From contig NZ_LGYA01000001.1 of NCBI RefSeq assembly GCF_001273755.1, positions 3,459,540 to 3,523,539 on the forward strand: a stretch of DNA of 64,000 bases. Direction: 5' to 3'. The DNA is from Peribacillus butanolivorans (lineage in GTDB: Bacteria; Bacillota; Bacilli; Bacillales; DSM-1321). Under the pieces are notes generated by a model. The model was not told where the DNA came from, searched no databases, and saw only the letters and a list, made by a program, of their open reading frames with translations. Both the position numbers and the translations under genes were made by a program. Shown here piece after piece: positions 29,971 through 41,884 of this stretch. Numbering within the stretch: the first letter of the stretch is position 1; every line of letters starts with the position of its first letter.

Positions 29971-30723
29971 TCACCTCAAAAGTTCTACATGATAAGAAAC
30001 AGCGGAAAGTGCATATAAAGGTGCTGTTTCAGTTCTTAATATTCTAGGTCCAAGACCACAAACTACAAATCCGGCAGCCGACAATTTTTCGATTTCCTTC
30101 TCTGCCAAGCCCCCTTCAGGACCAAACACGAATAAAATCGATTGTCCGGCAGTGATATCTTTCAAAACAGAAGCAAGTACAGAAGTTTCTCCACGCTTTG
30201 CTTCTTCTTCAAAAGCAATTAATCTATGATCGAAACCAGAAGCATATCCAGCTAGCTGATCTGCCGTCATCGGTTCCTTGATGGCAGGGATAACTGTGCG
30301 GTGGGACTGTTCGGCCGCTTCCTTTGAAATCTTCTGGAGTCGTTCCAATTTCTTACCAACCTTTTTGTGGTCCCATTTTACCACCGAACGAGCAGCAATA
30401 AAAGGGATAAATTCAACAGCACCTAATTCCGTCCCCTTTTGAACGATATATTCTAACTTATCCCCTTTAGGCAGACCGCTCACTATCGTAACTCTTATCG
30501 GAAGTTCCTTTTCTTCATTCTTCCATTCAATAATGGTTCCTATAACAGCGTCATTTGTTATTTCAGAAATTTCCGTGACCGCAGTCATTCCGTTGCCCTT
30601 TACGGTGATGATTTGCTCCCCTGGTTCCATTCTCATTACCCTGGAAATATGGTGAAAATCATCGCCTGATATTGTCACTGTTTTACCCTTAAAGTCTTCC
30701 TCGTTAAGAAAATACCGTTGCAC
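29971..30723 (-). CDS. rsmE: 16S rRNA m3U1498 methyltransferase RsmE
   Basis: A 250-residue SPOUT methyltransferase. PUA-like N-terminus (HHISRVMRMEPGEQI) and knotted C-terminus with VFGPEGGLAEKEIE and LGPRILRTETAPLYAL. A frame 12 codons longer opens with GTG at 30759 without a binding site. AGGTGG just before the GTG at 30723 gives the standard start before QRYF. Downstream of prmA, from which it is separated by a hairpin. Confidence 0.92.
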   Translation of the reverse strand: MQRYFLNEEDFKGKTVTISGDDFHHISRVMRMEPGEQIITVKGNGMTAVTEISEITNDAVIGTIIEWKNEEKELPIRVTIVSGLPKGDKLEYIVQKGTELGAVEFIPFIAARSVVKWDHKKVGKKLERLQKISKEAAEQSHRTVIPAIKEPMTADQLAGYASGFDHRLIAFEEEAKRGETSVLASVLKDITAGQSILFVFGPEGGLAEKEIEKLSAAGFVVCGLGPRILRTETAPLYALSAVSYHVELLR

Positions 30724-30814
30724 ACTGCCACCTACTTCGTCTAGTCTAAAAAAACTCACAGGCTAGCAGTCAGAGGCTTATTTTCCGATTGCGCGCCATG
30801 CAAAAACTCAAGCT

Positions 30815-30865
30815 AAAAAAAGGTACTCTGACTATCCAAATATACGATAATCAGAGTAACTTTTC
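30815..30865 (-). terminator. Hairpin between prmA and rsmE
   Basis: Minus strand: AAAAGTTACTCTGA pairs with TCAGAGTACCTTTT around a 19-nt loop, followed by T-rich sequence. It lies directly after the prmA stop, so rsmE-mtaB may be partly uncoupled from the heat-shock operon. Confidence 0.75.
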
Positions 30866-30867
30866 AT

Positions 30868-31809
30868 TTAATCATTTCTTTTCGCGATGATTGCTACCCA
30901 ATCTTCCATCAAAATGGTTTCCTCAACTGTGAATCCGGAAGCTATAATTGCATCCTTCACATCCTGTTTCTTTGGCTGGATAATCCCAGATGCTATAAAA
31001 TATCCACCAGGTTTAACCACTTTTGCTACATCATCTGTAAAGCGCATAATGACTTCAGCTAATATATTAGCTACAACGACATCTGCTTGTTCGTTTACGC
31101 CGTCCAACAAGTTACCTTGAGCAACAGAAACTCTGTCTTGAACGTTGTTAAGTTCTACATTTTGCTTAGCAGACTGTACAGCTACGTCATCCAAATCAAG
31201 CGACTGAACTTGTTTTGCCTCTAATAATGCCGCTGCAATACTTAAAACACCGGAACCCGTTCCTACATCAACAACTAAGTCACCCGGCTGAACTGTACGT
31301 TCAAGTGCTTGGATACACATAACCGTTGTCGGGTGGGTACCTGTTCCAAAAGCCATACCAGGATCAAGTTCAATGATTAATTCATCACTGCTTACAGGAG
31401 TGTAATCTTCCCATGTAGGAACAATGGTAAAGCGTTCAGAAATCTTGACTGGATTATAATATTTTTTCCAAGCCGTTGCCCATTCTTCTTCATTCACTTC
31501 ACTAATTGAAACAACATTCTTCCCAAGATCGATATCAAAAAGAAGGAGATTATTAATTGATTCCTTAATAGCATCAACAGTTTCGCCAAGGAAGCTGTTA
31601 ACCGGCAAATATGCCTTAATCAACACACCTTCATCCGGATAATCAGCTGGGTTTAGGTGGTAGATTTCGCCAAAAACATTTTCGCGTTCTTTGACTAATT
31701 CAAGAGGATCCTCAATGACAACACCGCTTGCACCTGCCTCATGAAGAATATTTGAAACAGGTTCAACCGCTTCATTTGTTGTTTGGATTGCAAATTCAGA
31801 CCACTTCAT
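30868..31809 (-). CDS. prmA: Ribosomal protein L11 methyltransferase
   Basis: A 313-residue class I methyltransferase that trimethylates L11. The N-terminal substrate-binding domain begins [18 protein letters not shown]; the motif I loop is [15 protein letters not shown] (about 178-192); [13 protein letters not shown] contains the conserved NIL. Its position directly behind dnaJ is conserved in bacilli. Confidence 0.95.
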   Translation of the reverse strand: MKWSEFAIQTTNEAVEPVSNILHEAGASGVVIEDPLELVKERENVFGEIYHLNPADYPDEGVLIKAYLPVNSFLGETVDAIKESINNLLLFDIDLGKNVVSISEVNEEEWATAWKKYYNPVKISERFTIVPTWEDYTPVSSDELIIELDPGMAFGTGTHPTTVMCIQALERTVQPGDLVVDVGTGSGVLSIAAALLEAKQVQSLDLDDVAVQSAKQNVELNNVQDRVSVAQGNLLDGVNEQADVVVANILAEVIMRFTDDVAKVVKPGGYFIASGIIQPKKQDVKDAIIASGFTVEETILMEDWVAIIAKRND

Positions 31810-31841
31810 AATCTACCAGCTCCCAATTTCTTTACTTGTCT

Positions 31842-32960
31842 TCACCTATCTTTAAAAGCACGCTTTACCTTTGAGAAAAAGCCATCTTCTTGTTCATCTA
31901 TACCTGATTGTCCGCTGATATCGTTGAACTCACGAAGAAGGTCCTTTTGTTTTTCACTTAATTTTTTAGGTGTAACCACTAATACGACCACATGCTGATC
32001 TCCTTGGCCATATCCTCTTACATTCGGAACCCCTTTTCCTTTTAAACGGAAACGCGTGCTTGTTTGTGTTCCTGCAGGTATCTTCAACTTAACTTTACCA
32101 TGCAAAGTCGGAACTTCAATTTCATCTCCTAATGCTGCCTGAGCAAAAGTAACCGGCATTTCACAATAAATATCATCGCCATCTCTTTCAAAGAATTCGT
32201 GGCTACGAACATGGAAGACTACATAAAGGTCTCCAGCTGGACCACCATTGATTCCAGGCTCGCCTTGACCGGATACACGCAGTTGCTGGCCATCATCGAT
32301 TCCGGCTGGCACCTTGACTTGGATTTTTTTGCGTTTTTGAACTTTACCGTCGCCGCCACAAGTTGAACATTTATTAGGAATGATTTTTCCTGTTCCTTGA
32401 CAATGGTGACATGCTCTCCGGTTCACAATACGTCCGAATGCCGTGTTTTGTTCAACATTTAATTGACCTGTTCCATGACAGTGTGAACAGTTTTCCACTT
32501 TTGTGCCAGGCTTAGCACCCGATCCTTTACATGTATCACAATTCTCTTCACGCGGAATTTCGATTTCAGTATCTTTTCCGAATGCAGCCTCTTCAAAAGA
32601 AAGCGTCATCGTATACTGTAAATCAGCCCCTTGGCGCGGTGCATTAGGATCTCTTCTACGTCCGCCTCCACCAAAGAAACTACTGAAAATATCTTCAAAA
32701 CCACCGAAACCGCCAAAGTCCTGGCCACCGAAGCCCTGATTTGGATCTGTATGTCCAAATTGGTCATAATGAGCCTTTTTCTGCTCGTCGCTTAATACCT
32801 CGTAAGCTTCCTTAATTTCCTTGAATTTATCCGCAGCATCTTCCGCTTTATTAATATCAGGATGATATTGTTTGGAGAGCTTTCGATACGCTTTTTTGAT
32901 TTCATCCTTCGAAGCACTCTTCGAAAGGCCTAACACCTCATAATAATCACGTTTACTCAT
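31842..32960 (-). CDS. dnaJ: Chaperone DnaJ
   Basis: A 372-residue Hsp40. J domain with HPD ([10 protein letters not shown]), Gly/Phe linker ([17 protein letters not shown]), four CxxCxGxG zinc repeats ([32 protein letters not shown]), and the C-terminal substrate domain. The ATG at 32960 ([11 protein letters not shown]) is used rather than the longer upstream frame; GGAGTGG precedes it. It activates DnaK ATP hydrolysis. Confidence 0.97.
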   Translation of the reverse strand: MSKRDYYEVLGLSKSASKDEIKKAYRKLSKQYHPDINKAEDAADKFKEIKEAYEVLSDEQKKAHYDQFGHTDPNQGFGGQDFGGFGGFEDIFSSFFGGGGRRRDPNAPRQGADLQYTMTLSFEEAAFGKDTEIEIPREENCDTCKGSGAKPGTKVENCSHCHGTGQLNVEQNTAFGRIVNRRACHHCQGTGKIIPNKCSTCGGDGKVQKRKKIQVKVPAGIDDGQQLRVSGQGEPGINGGPAGDLYVVFHVRSHEFFERDGDDIYCEMPVTFAQAALGDEIEVPTLHGKVKLKIPAGTQTSTRFRLKGKGVPNVRGYGQGDQHVVVLVVTPKKLSEKQKDLLREFNDISGQSGIDEQEDGFFSKVKRAFKDR

Positions 32961-33000
32961 ATCTAAAATCCACTCCCGATTCGATTCACATAAAGGTAAT

Positions 33001-33028
33001 ATTATCACTGAACGAAGATAATAATCAA
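33001..33028 (-). promoter_or_regulatory. Candidate internal promoter before dnaJ
   Basis: TTGATT (33023-33028), 16 nt, GATAAT (33001-33006) on the minus strand. A separate dnaJ promoter would fit the terminator between dnaK and dnaJ. Confidence 0.4.
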
Positions 33029-33189
33029 CTAGAAAAGTACAAACGGCTTGAACACTTTTTCTTAAAAGAAGACATCTGCCTCAAATTTGCACCTATTTTT
33101 CTCTATAGTCTTATGATTCCCCACTAGCGATTGTAAGAATAAAAGAATACCAGCTGCCATTACTTCCGGACTTTGATTTCACCCATTGT

Positions 33190-33228
33190 AAAAAAGCCAA
33201 AGCCAAGATAACCTGACTTTGACTTTTC
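33190..33228 (-). terminator. Terminator between dnaK and dnaJ
   Basis: Minus strand: AAGTCAAAGTCA pairs with TGGCTTTGGCTT through G-U pairs, followed by T6. It probably makes most transcripts stop after dnaK, giving more DnaK than DnaJ. Confidence 0.7.
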
Positions 33229-33286
33229 TACAATTACAGGCAGAAATCCCTGCCCAATATATCAGCGTCCCAACAGGGTCACTTTT

Positions 33287-35140
<1,854 letters not shown>

Positions 35141-35160
35141 TTATTTGTATGTAATTTCTA

Positions 35161-35757
35161 TTATTCGTTTACTTTTACCATTGCAGGACGAAGCACTCGG
35201 TCTTTAAGAACATATCCTTTTTGGAACTCCTCGACAACGATGTTAGAACCAAAGTTTTCATCTTGAACTTGCATGACCGCTTGATGTAAACGCGGATCAA
35301 ATTCTTCACCAACCGAACTAATTGGTTCGATGCCTTCTTTAGTCAATGCATCAATAATCGCTTTGTAGACCATTTCCATCCCTTGAAGCAGGGATTTTGT
35401 TTGTTCATTATCAGCTTCGATTTTTGTCGCTCTTTCAAAATTATCAAGAGCCTCGACTAAATCACCAGCAATACTTTGAACTCTATATTTTTGAGCCGCT
35501 TCCATATCAAGCTTGGCACGGCGTCTTGAATTATCAAAATCGGCCTGCAGACGAAGATAACGGTTATCCATTTCTTCGATTTTTGCCTGTAGCTCAGCAA
35601 TCTTTTCATGAGCCAATTGAAGTTCATCTTTCTCAACCGGAGTTTCCTCCTGATTTTGTTCCGCTGGAATTTCCTCTTCAGCGAATACAGCTTCTGCAGC
35701 GCTTTCCTCGATTGTTTCATTTTCTAATGTTTGTTCTTCGTTTTTATTTTCTGTCAC
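35161..35757 (-). CDS. grpE: Nucleotide exchange factor GrpE
   Basis: A 198-residue protein with an acidic Glu-rich N-terminus (about 60 residues), a long coiled helix ([20 protein letters not shown]) and the C-terminal beta domain ending [16 protein letters not shown]. It releases ADP from DnaK. GTG start with GGGAGGTGAG upstream. Confidence 0.96.
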   Translation of the reverse strand: MTENKNEEQTLENETIEESAAEAVFAEEEIPAEQNQEETPVEKDELQLAHEKIAELQAKIEEMDNRYLRLQADFDNSRRRAKLDMEAAQKYRVQSIAGDLVEALDNFERATKIEADNEQTKSLLQGMEMVYKAIIDALTKEGIEPISSVGEEFDPRLHQAVMQVQDENFGSNIVVEEFQKGYVLKDRVLRPAMVKVNE

Positions 35758-35808
35758 AATCTCACCTCCCTAAAAGGGTTATACAATTTATGCTTAAGTA
35801 ATAAGTCA

Positions 35809-35832
35809 GGCTGGGGAATTTACATCCCCGCC
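35809..35832 (-). other. Small hairpin between hrcA and grpE
   Basis: GGCGGGGA pairs with TCCCCAGCC (one bulged base) around a seven-base loop. B. subtilis dnaK-operon mRNA is processed between hrcA and grpE, and this hairpin is in the corresponding place; a processing role is inferred. Confidence 0.5.
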
Positions 35833-35856
35833 ACCTTAACAATATTACCTTTGCTC

Positions 35857-36885
35857 CTATTTTTGATACAGTTTAGTCATCAGAGTCGTTAAATCTTTCG
35901 AGAAAAACGAAAGCAGACTGATTACTCTCGAATATTCCATTCTCGTTGGACCTAGTATCGCTAATGTGCCCACTTGTTCCTGTCCGATTGAGTAGGTTGC
36001 GGTAATTAAGCTGCAGTCATCGAGTACCGTATTTTGATTTTCACGGCCAATCTTGACGTGAATGCCCGCTGGATTTTGAGTAATAAGATCATAAAACCCT
36101 TGTTCCTGCTCAATCATCGATAAAAGTGTACTTACTTTTGCAATGTCATGGAACTCCGGCTGCCTTAGCATATTCGTTTTCCCGCCGAAAAATATTTTTT
36201 CAGGCTTTGTATCCGTCAAGGTATCCGCTAGAACTGAAACAATCGATCCATAATTATGAATGTGGCGGCTTAATAGAGCAGCCACCTCCTTATAGATCTT
36301 ATCTTTTAAATCAACAAGCGGAACATCGACTAAACGGGCATTTAAAATGTTCACCATCTTTTCAATTTCATTTATATCAAAAGAAGGGGGCAAGGAAATC
36401 ATTCGATTTTCCACATGACCTGTATCAGTAATAATGATTGCAATTGCAGCATCCGGACTCAAAGGAACAATCTGAATTTTTTTCAACTTATGTTCATTGA
36501 CTTTTGGACCTAATACAATTGCCGTATAATTCGTCAGTTCTGAAAGAATTTTTGCTGACTTTTGAACAATCTTTTCTAGCTCATAGATTCGCTCAACAAA
36601 AACAGATTTTAACAATTTCATTTCATTCTTTTTCGGAGCTTGAGGAGAAAGCAAATGATCCACATAATATCTATACCCTTTTTCAGAAGGTATTCTACCA
36701 GAAGATGTATGAGTTTTTTCTAAAAAACCCAATTCTTCAAGATCAGACATTTCGTTACGGATTGTGGCAGAGCTGAACGTAATTTCATCTTTCTTCGACA
36801 AGCTTCGCGACCCGACTGGCTGGGCAGAATGGATAAAATCCTCGATTATCACTTGCAGAATCAATAATTGACGATCAGTTAGCAT
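35857..36885 (-). CDS. hrcA: Heat-inducible repressor HrcA
   Basis: A 342-residue repressor with a winged helix at the N-terminus ([20 protein letters not shown] and [20 protein letters not shown]) and a dimerisation/inserted domain. It binds CIRCE and needs GroE for activity. ATG start with GAGGTGATC. The CIRCE element lies 15 nt upstream, so the operon is autoregulated. Confidence 0.97.
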   Translation of the reverse strand: MLTDRQLLILQVIIEDFIHSAQPVGSRSLSKKDEITFSSATIRNEMSDLEELGFLEKTHTSSGRIPSEKGYRYYVDHLLSPQAPKKNEMKLLKSVFVERIYELEKIVQKSAKILSELTNYTAIVLGPKVNEHKLKKIQIVPLSPDAAIAIIITDTGHVENRMISLPPSFDINEIEKMVNILNARLVDVPLVDLKDKIYKEVAALLSRHIHNYGSIVSVLADTLTDTKPEKIFFGGKTNMLRQPEFHDIAKVSTLLSMIEQEQGFYDLITQNPAGIHVKIGRENQNTVLDDCSLITATYSIGQEQVGTLAILGPTRMEYSRVISLLSFFSKDLTTLMTKLYQK

Positions 36886-36900
36886 GTATGATCACCTCTG

Positions 36901-36927
36901 TTAGCACTCTGTCTCTTTGAGTGCTAA
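36901..36927. promoter_or_regulatory. CIRCE operator (HrcA binding site)
   Basis: A perfect TTAGCACTC-N9-GAGTGCTAA inverted repeat, placed between the hrcA promoter and its start codon. Confidence 0.98.
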
Positions 36928-36936
36928 TATACTAAT

Positions 36937-36965
36937 AAATTATCAAATGAAGCTTATGATGTCAA
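36937..36965 (-). promoter_or_regulatory. SigA promoter of the hrcA-grpE-dnaK-dnaJ operon
   Basis: Minus strand: perfect TTGACA (36960-36965), 17-nt spacer, TAATTT (36937-36942), with CIRCE starting about 10 nt downstream. Confidence 0.78.
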
Positions 36966-37010
36966 CAATGAAAACCGCTAATTCATTGATAAAATAACAA
37001 GAGATTTCCA

Positions 37011-38162
37011 TCACTCGTAATCAACAACGCCTAAAAACGATTGGAACACTTCATTACCAAGCAATTTCCCCTGCTCAGTCAATCGGACAAACCCACCTTC
37101 AATCGTAAGCAGACCCTTTGCTGATTCTTCTTCGAGCGATTTCCCGAAAATTTCCGTCATTTCAACAGAAAATTTATTCTTGAAGTTTTCCAATGAAACT
37201 CCTTCTGTTTTTCTAAGTCCTAAAAACATCTCCTCTTCCATCTTTTCATGGAGTGGTACAGGATGTTCTTCCAAAACAGGTAACTCGTTCACCGTCAATG
37301 GCGTGATGTATTTTTTCACTGGCCCATGATTGGCCACTCTTTTCCCCCCAGTATAGCCATGTGCTCCCGCACCAATCCCATAATATTCTACATTATCCCA
37401 ATATGTTAAATTGTGCCGGCTTTCAAATCCAGGACGAGCAAAATTACTGATTTCATATTGATGCAGACCATGTTTCTCCATCTCTTCCATCAGCCGTTCA
37501 TACATGGAAGCCTCAAGCTCCTGAGGCGGAAGATTTAGTTTGCCTCTTCTCATCTGATTATAGAAAACCGTCTTTGGCTCAACAATTAATGAATAACTGG
37601 AATAATGGGGAAGCTGTAGTGCAAGGGCCTTATCTAGCGTATCCTTGAAGTCTTCCATCGTTTGACCTGGCAATCCATAAATCAAGTCGATACTTATATT
37701 TGTAAAGCCAACCTCTTGAGCCAAATGAATCGTTTCATATACTTCAGATGCCCGATGTGTCCGACCAATTCGCTTTAATAATTCATCATTGAAGCTTTGT
37801 ACCCCAAAGCTAAGCCTATTCACACCGGAATGAAATAGTATTTCAAGCTTTTCTTTTGAAAGATCCCCAGGATTAGCCTCGAATGTATATTCAGCCTTCT
37901 TTGAATCAAATGGAAGGGTTTCATTGATTGCTTCACATAAGAATGCAAGTTGTTTTTCATCAAGAGAGGTTGGTGTCCCTCCGCCGACGAAAACCGTGTC
38001 CAATCCTGTTGTTGGATACTTTGCAAGTTGCATTTCCATTTCTCTTTTCATCATCCGTAAATATTCGTCGACTGGCTGCCCCTGCAAAAACACTTTGTTA
38101 AAATCACAATAGTGACAAATATGTTCACAAAACGGTATGTGGAGGTAGGCACTTTTAATCAT
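37011..38162 (-). CDS. hemW: Radical SAM protein HemW (HemN-like)
   Basis: A 383-residue radical-SAM protein with CEHICHYCDF near residue 12 (cluster Cys CxxxCxxC), FVGGGTPTSL and the HemW-type GIGAGAHGY region. HemW is a heme chaperone rather than a coproporphyrinogen oxidase; the extra residue before CxxxCxxC needed by true HemN is not seen. The ATG at 38162 is chosen over the GTG at 38171 because AAAGG is better spaced. Its place beside lepA and hrcA is conserved. Confidence 0.9.
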   Translation of the reverse strand: MIKSAYLHIPFCEHICHYCDFNKVFLQGQPVDEYLRMMKREMEMQLAKYPTTGLDTVFVGGGTPTSLDEKQLAFLCEAINETLPFDSKKAEYTFEANPGDLSKEKLEILFHSGVNRLSFGVQSFNDELLKRIGRTHRASEVYETIHLAQEVGFTNISIDLIYGLPGQTMEDFKDTLDKALALQLPHYSSYSLIVEPKTVFYNQMRRGKLNLPPQELEASMYERLMEEMEKHGLHQYEISNFARPGFESRHNLTYWDNVEYYGIGAGAHGYTGGKRVANHGPVKKYITPLTVNELPVLEEHPVPLHEKMEEEMFLGLRKTEGVSLENFKNKFSVEMTEIFGKSLEEESAKGLLTIEGGFVRLTEQGKLLGNEVFQSFLGVVDYE

Positions 38163-38190
38163 TGTGTTCACAACCTTTAATCGATTGAGT

Positions 38191-38236
38191 CGATAGAAAA
38201 AGAGGCTAGATCTTCTCTACCCTCTTTTTTCTATCT
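38191..38236 (-). terminator. Terminator after lepA
   Basis: Minus strand: ATAGAAAAAAGAGG pairs with CCTCTTTTTCTAT around a TAGA-loop; it follows the lepA stop at once. Confidence 0.7.
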
Positions 38237-38241
38237 ATCAT

Positions 38242-40077
38242 TTATTTTTTTGGAGTCGTATCATCCATTTTCAATACAGCCATGAAAGCTTCCTGCGGTA
38301 CTTCAACAGAACCTACCTGTTTCATCCGCTTTTTACCTTCTTTTTGTTTCTCAAGCAATTTACGTTTACGGGAAATATCGCCACCGTAACATTTAGCGAG
38401 TACGTTTTTACGCATTGCACTAATAGAAGAACGAGCCACGATTTTTTGTCCAATAGCTGCTTGAATTGGAACTTCAAACTGTTGTCTTGGAATCAATTTC
38501 TTCAATTTCTCAACAATAACTTTACCACGCTCATAAGCGAAGTCCTTATGAACGATGAAACTTAAAGCATCGACCGTCTCAGCATTCAGTAAAATATCCA
38601 TCTTCACAAGCTTGGACGGTTTGTAGCCGATTAATTCATAATCAAATGACGCATAGCCCCTTGTATTTGATTTCAATTGATCAAAGAAATCATATACGAT
38701 TTCCGACAATGGTATTTCATAGTGAATACTTACACGTGTCTCATCGATATATTCCATATCAATGAAGTTCCCGCGTTTATTCTGACAGATTTCCATGATT
38801 GCGCCTACAAATTCTGTTGGTGCCATCATTGTTGCTTTTACATATGGCTCCTCAACACGTTCAATCTTTTGAGCATCCGGCATGTTAGATGGGTTATCAA
38901 CCTTCAAAACCGTTCCATCAGTTTGAACGACATCGTAAATAACACTTGGCGCAGTAGTAATTAAATCAATTTTGAATTCACGTTCAATACGCTCTTGGAT
39001 GATTTCCATATGAAGAAGTCCTAGGAAACCGCAACGGAAACCAAAGCCTAATGCTTGAGATGATTCCGCCTCAAACTGCAGCGCAGAATCATTCAATTCC
39101 AATTTCTCTAATGCATCCCGTAGATCATTGAATTTCGATGCGTCAATCGGATACAAACCGCAATATACCATCGGATTCATTTTCCGATAACCTGGCAGCG
39201 GCTCTGTCGCACTATTCACAGCACTAGTAATCGTATCACCAACTGTCGTATCACCAACGTTTTTAATAGCTGCTGTAAGGAAACCAACATCACCTACGTT
39301 TAGTTCATCAAGCAGTTGTGTTTTTGGATTAAAGACACCCAATTCCGTGACATCAAATTCTTTGCCTGTGGACATCATTTTAATTTTGTCGCCCACTTTA
39401 ATAGACCCTTCAACAACTCGGATATAGGCAACTACACCCCGATATGCATCAAATAGCGAGTCGAAAATAAGCGCCTTAAACGGTGCTTCAGGATCTCCTT
39501 GTGGTGCCGGTACTAATTCAACGACCTGCTCCAAAATCTCCTCGATTCCGATACCGGCTTTAGCTGAAGCCAAAACTGCATCAGAAGCATCCAACCCGAT
39601 TACTTCCTCAATTTCATTACGAACACGTTCTGGATCAGCACTCGGCAAGTCAATTTTATTGATGACCGGGATGATTTCCAAATTGTTATCCAATGCTAAA
39701 TATACGTTTGCAAGCGTCTGGGCCTCAATACCCTGCGCCGCATCGACAACAAGGACTGCACCTTCACACGCAGCAAGGCTTCGCGAAACCTCATACGTAA
39801 AATCGACGTGCCCTGGTGTATCAATAAGATGGAAAATGTATTCTTCGCCATCTTTCGCATTATATTTTAATTGAATTGCATTCAATTTAATCGTAATTCC
39901 ACGCTCACGCTCTAAATCCATGGAATCTAACAGCTGACTCTTCATTTCACGTTGAGTCATAGCGTTCGTTTTTTCTATGATACGATCCGCCAATGTAGAT
40001 TTACCATGATCAATATGAGCGATGATGGAAAAGTTACGAATCTTGGATTGTCTTTTTAATTTTTCTTCTCTATTCAT
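38242..40077 (-). CDS. lepA: Elongation factor 4 (LepA)
   Basis: A 611-residue translational GTPase. G1 is [10 protein letters not shown]3 DTPGHVDF, G4 NKIDLPSAD; the LepA-specific C-terminus ([20 protein letters not shown] and [20 protein letters not shown]) is intact. It acts on ribosomes during stress and assembly. The ATG at 40077 follows GGGAGTGA; a longer upstream frame lacks support. Has its own strong SigA promoter. Confidence 0.97.
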   Translation of the reverse strand: MNREEKLKRQSKIRNFSIIAHIDHGKSTLADRIIEKTNAMTQREMKSQLLDSMDLERERGITIKLNAIQLKYNAKDGEEYIFHLIDTPGHVDFTYEVSRSLAACEGAVLVVDAAQGIEAQTLANVYLALDNNLEIIPVINKIDLPSADPERVRNEIEEVIGLDASDAVLASAKAGIGIEEILEQVVELVPAPQGDPEAPFKALIFDSLFDAYRGVVAYIRVVEGSIKVGDKIKMMSTGKEFDVTELGVFNPKTQLLDELNVGDVGFLTAAIKNVGDTTVGDTITSAVNSATEPLPGYRKMNPMVYCGLYPIDASKFNDLRDALEKLELNDSALQFEAESSQALGFGFRCGFLGLLHMEIIQERIEREFKIDLITTAPSVIYDVVQTDGTVLKVDNPSNMPDAQKIERVEEPYVKATMMAPTEFVGAIMEICQNKRGNFIDMEYIDETRVSIHYEIPLSEIVYDFFDQLKSNTRGYASFDYELIGYKPSKLVKMDILLNAETVDALSFIVHKDFAYERGKVIVEKLKKLIPRQQFEVPIQAAIGQKIVARSSISAMRKNVLAKCYGGDISRKRKLLEKQKEGKKRMKQVGSVEVPQEAFMAVLKMDDTTPKK

Positions 40078-40117
40078 AACGTTCACTCCCACTAGTCGAC
40101 ACAATACACTATTTTTT

Positions 40118-40146
40118 ATTATATCAATAGAAAATGCAAGATTCAA
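40118..40146 (-). promoter_or_regulatory. SigA promoter of lepA
   Basis: Minus strand: TTGAAT (40141-40146), 17-nt spacer, perfect TATAAT (40118-40123), about 40 nt before the start codon. Confidence 0.82.
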
Positions 40147-40190
40147 CAGAATAGTTACAAAAGAAGCATCATTGTAGTGCCAAGGATAAA

Positions 40191-40227
40191 AAAAGGCTGC
40201 ATTCCGAATTCTCGGATGCAGCCTTTC
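40191..40227 (-). terminator. Terminator after yqxA
   Basis: AAGGCTGCAT pairs with ATGCAGCCTT, extended by CCGA/TCGG, and is followed on the minus strand by T7. It ends gpr-spoIIP-yqxA transcription. Confidence 0.85.
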
Positions 40228-40257
40228 GACAGAGTTATTCGACTTTCTTGCGCAAGC

Positions 40258-40581
40258 TTAAATCATATTTATAAGGGCTTGAAAGGCCGCTGATATCGTT
40301 TCGCCGAGAGTCTTGCCAATAGATGAGAAAAAGTTGAAAGCCTTCATTTCTTCAAGCTTTTCTTTTTTCGTCTCTAAATCATGACTTGTTACTTTTTCAC
40401 CAAGGATATCCGCCTCCATCTCCCCTTGGTCCGATTGGTTGATAATAAATGCACTATTCAAAGAGGGGTCATCATATCCCTTCATTTTTTTCATGCCGTC
40501 ATTCGCTTGCTGCATTCCAATAAGGACGCCTAAAAATAATACGAGTATAATCCCCGTGCATTTTAACCAAAATCGAACCAT
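40258..40581 (-). CDS. yqxA: YqxA family protein
   Basis: A 107-residue DUF3679-type protein with one N-terminal membrane helix (CTGIILVLFLGVLIGM, about 8-23), then a polar stretch and a helical end (LGETISAAFQALINMI). It lies 18 nt behind spoIIP with GAAAGGAG before ATG, as in B. subtilis. Function unknown; mother-cell expression with spoIIP is inferred. Confidence 0.85.
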   Translation of the reverse strand: MVRFWLKCTGIILVLFLGVLIGMQQANDGMKKMKGYDDPSLNSAFIINQSDQGEMEADILGEKVTSHDLETKKEKLEEMKAFNFFSSIGKTLGETISAAFQALINMI

Positions 40582-40599
40582 GAGAAAACTCCTTTCAAA

Positions 40600-41799
40600 T
40601 TACTTCGCTTCTGATTCTCCAGTTGTTTTATCCACCGCTTTAGCATCCCAATAAAATTCACTGAAAACATCGGTAAATGCATCAACGGTTAAATACATTT
40701 CTTCAAACGTATTATCAACACCGCCAATTTCAATGAGCATGGCATTGCCTGACAAATCCTGATTGTATACTCCATTATGACCCGCTCCGCCTTGTTTCAT
40801 AACCCCTCTTGAAATGCCAGGGTATTTTTTTTCTAGAGCTTTATGAAGTTTATTGGCAAGCGCTGCATTTTTCTCAAAGTTCGGGTTATTTCCCCCAATG
40901 ACGAAGGCAATCTTGGCATAATCTTTACCGTTAATGTTAATGGTCGTATGTTTTTTTCGTTTTGAATCACGATGGATATCAATCATATATTCTAGATCTT
41001 TGTTGGTAGCCAATGCCGTTTGAACGGATTTACGAGACTCTTGATAGGATTTGTTGTAATTCAATCCCTTATTATTCAAATTGCCCATAATATCCGTATT
41101 ATCAAGCGATGAGCCTATCCCGTTATCAGCCAAGTCCTCCACCATTCGTGCCCCGAGTTTTGTAATATTGATTTTAGAGTGATAGGCGAGATTAGGATTT
41201 GTAACCCCTTTTAAATAAGGGAGATATGACTCCCGATTATGGCTATGATAAATTTCAACAACTTTTCGCCCATTGGTTGTCTGATTTGGCTGATTAGCCA
41301 CTCCTTTTTCAGGTTCTTCGATCTCATCCAGATTTTGCAGGGATGCATCCCTTTCTTCGTTCAGGACATCTACCGGCGGCGAAGATTCATACGGCATATT
41401 TGTATAATTGGTTCCTTCACCAGCGACAAGGATTTCATTATCAAAAATCGAGAAGCCTGGAAGTTCCCGACCAAGCAAGCTTCGCGGATCCTCCATAGAA
41501 ATATTAGTCGAGATTTTTATCAATTGATTTGTGATCACCGATTCTTGTTTACCTTCAGGCAGGGCATTAAAAAAGTAATGATTTTCATTAGCCAGCATCG
41601 AGAACAGCATTTTCCCTGAAAATTGGTTTGCTACGGTATGTACGGAATCCGAAGATATCCGATACTCCGGTCGAAGAGACGTCATGACCCCGCTGACGGA
41701 AAAAACAAAAAGAAGCAAGGCGAGAATACCTAGAAAAGATTTTATTATAGTTGAACCGTGAATAGCTGTTATGATCCCTGGGGAATTTCTTCTTTTCAT
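40600..41799 (-). CDS. spoIIP: Stage II sporulation protein P
   Basis: A 399-residue membrane-anchored amidase/endopeptidase that degrades septal peptidoglycan during engulfment with SpoIID and SpoIIM. Membrane helix about 18-40; the catalytic region has VEIYHSHNRESYLP (zinc His) and YMIDIHRDSKRKKH, and the C-terminal MLIEIGGVDNT Glu. GGGTGG precedes the ATG. A CATAGGTAT box lies 31 nt upstream. Confidence 0.95.
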   Translation of the reverse strand: MKRRNSPGIITAIHGSTIIKSFLGILALLLFVFSVSGVMTSLRPEYRISSDSVHTVANQFSGKMLFSMLANENHYFFNALPEGKQESVITNQLIKISTNISMEDPRSLLGRELPGFSIFDNEILVAGEGTNYTNMPYESSPPVDVLNEERDASLQNLDEIEEPEKGVANQPNQTTNGRKVVEIYHSHNRESYLPYLKGVTNPNLAYHSKINITKLGARMVEDLADNGIGSSLDNTDIMGNLNNKGLNYNKSYQESRKSVQTALATNKDLEYMIDIHRDSKRKKHTTININGKDYAKIAFVIGGNNPNFEKNAALANKLHKALEKKYPGISRGVMKQGGAGHNGVYNQDLSGNAMLIEIGGVDNTFEEMYLTVDAFTDVFSEFYWDAKAVDKTTGESEAK

Positions 41800-41829
41800 C
41801 CTTCCACCCTCTCTATAGCTTGTCTATTA

Positions 41830-41838
41830 ATACCTATG
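41830..41838 (-). promoter_or_regulatory. Candidate SigE-type -10 box of spoIIP
   Basis: CATAGGTAT on the minus strand, 31 nt before spoIIP, followed by TAATAG. The same word precedes sigK at similar distance. A matching -35 is not evident. Confidence 0.35.
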
Positions 41839-41884
41839 ACTTTGCTAGAAAGGGTAGAACACCATTTTTGGGCACTAAAATGAA

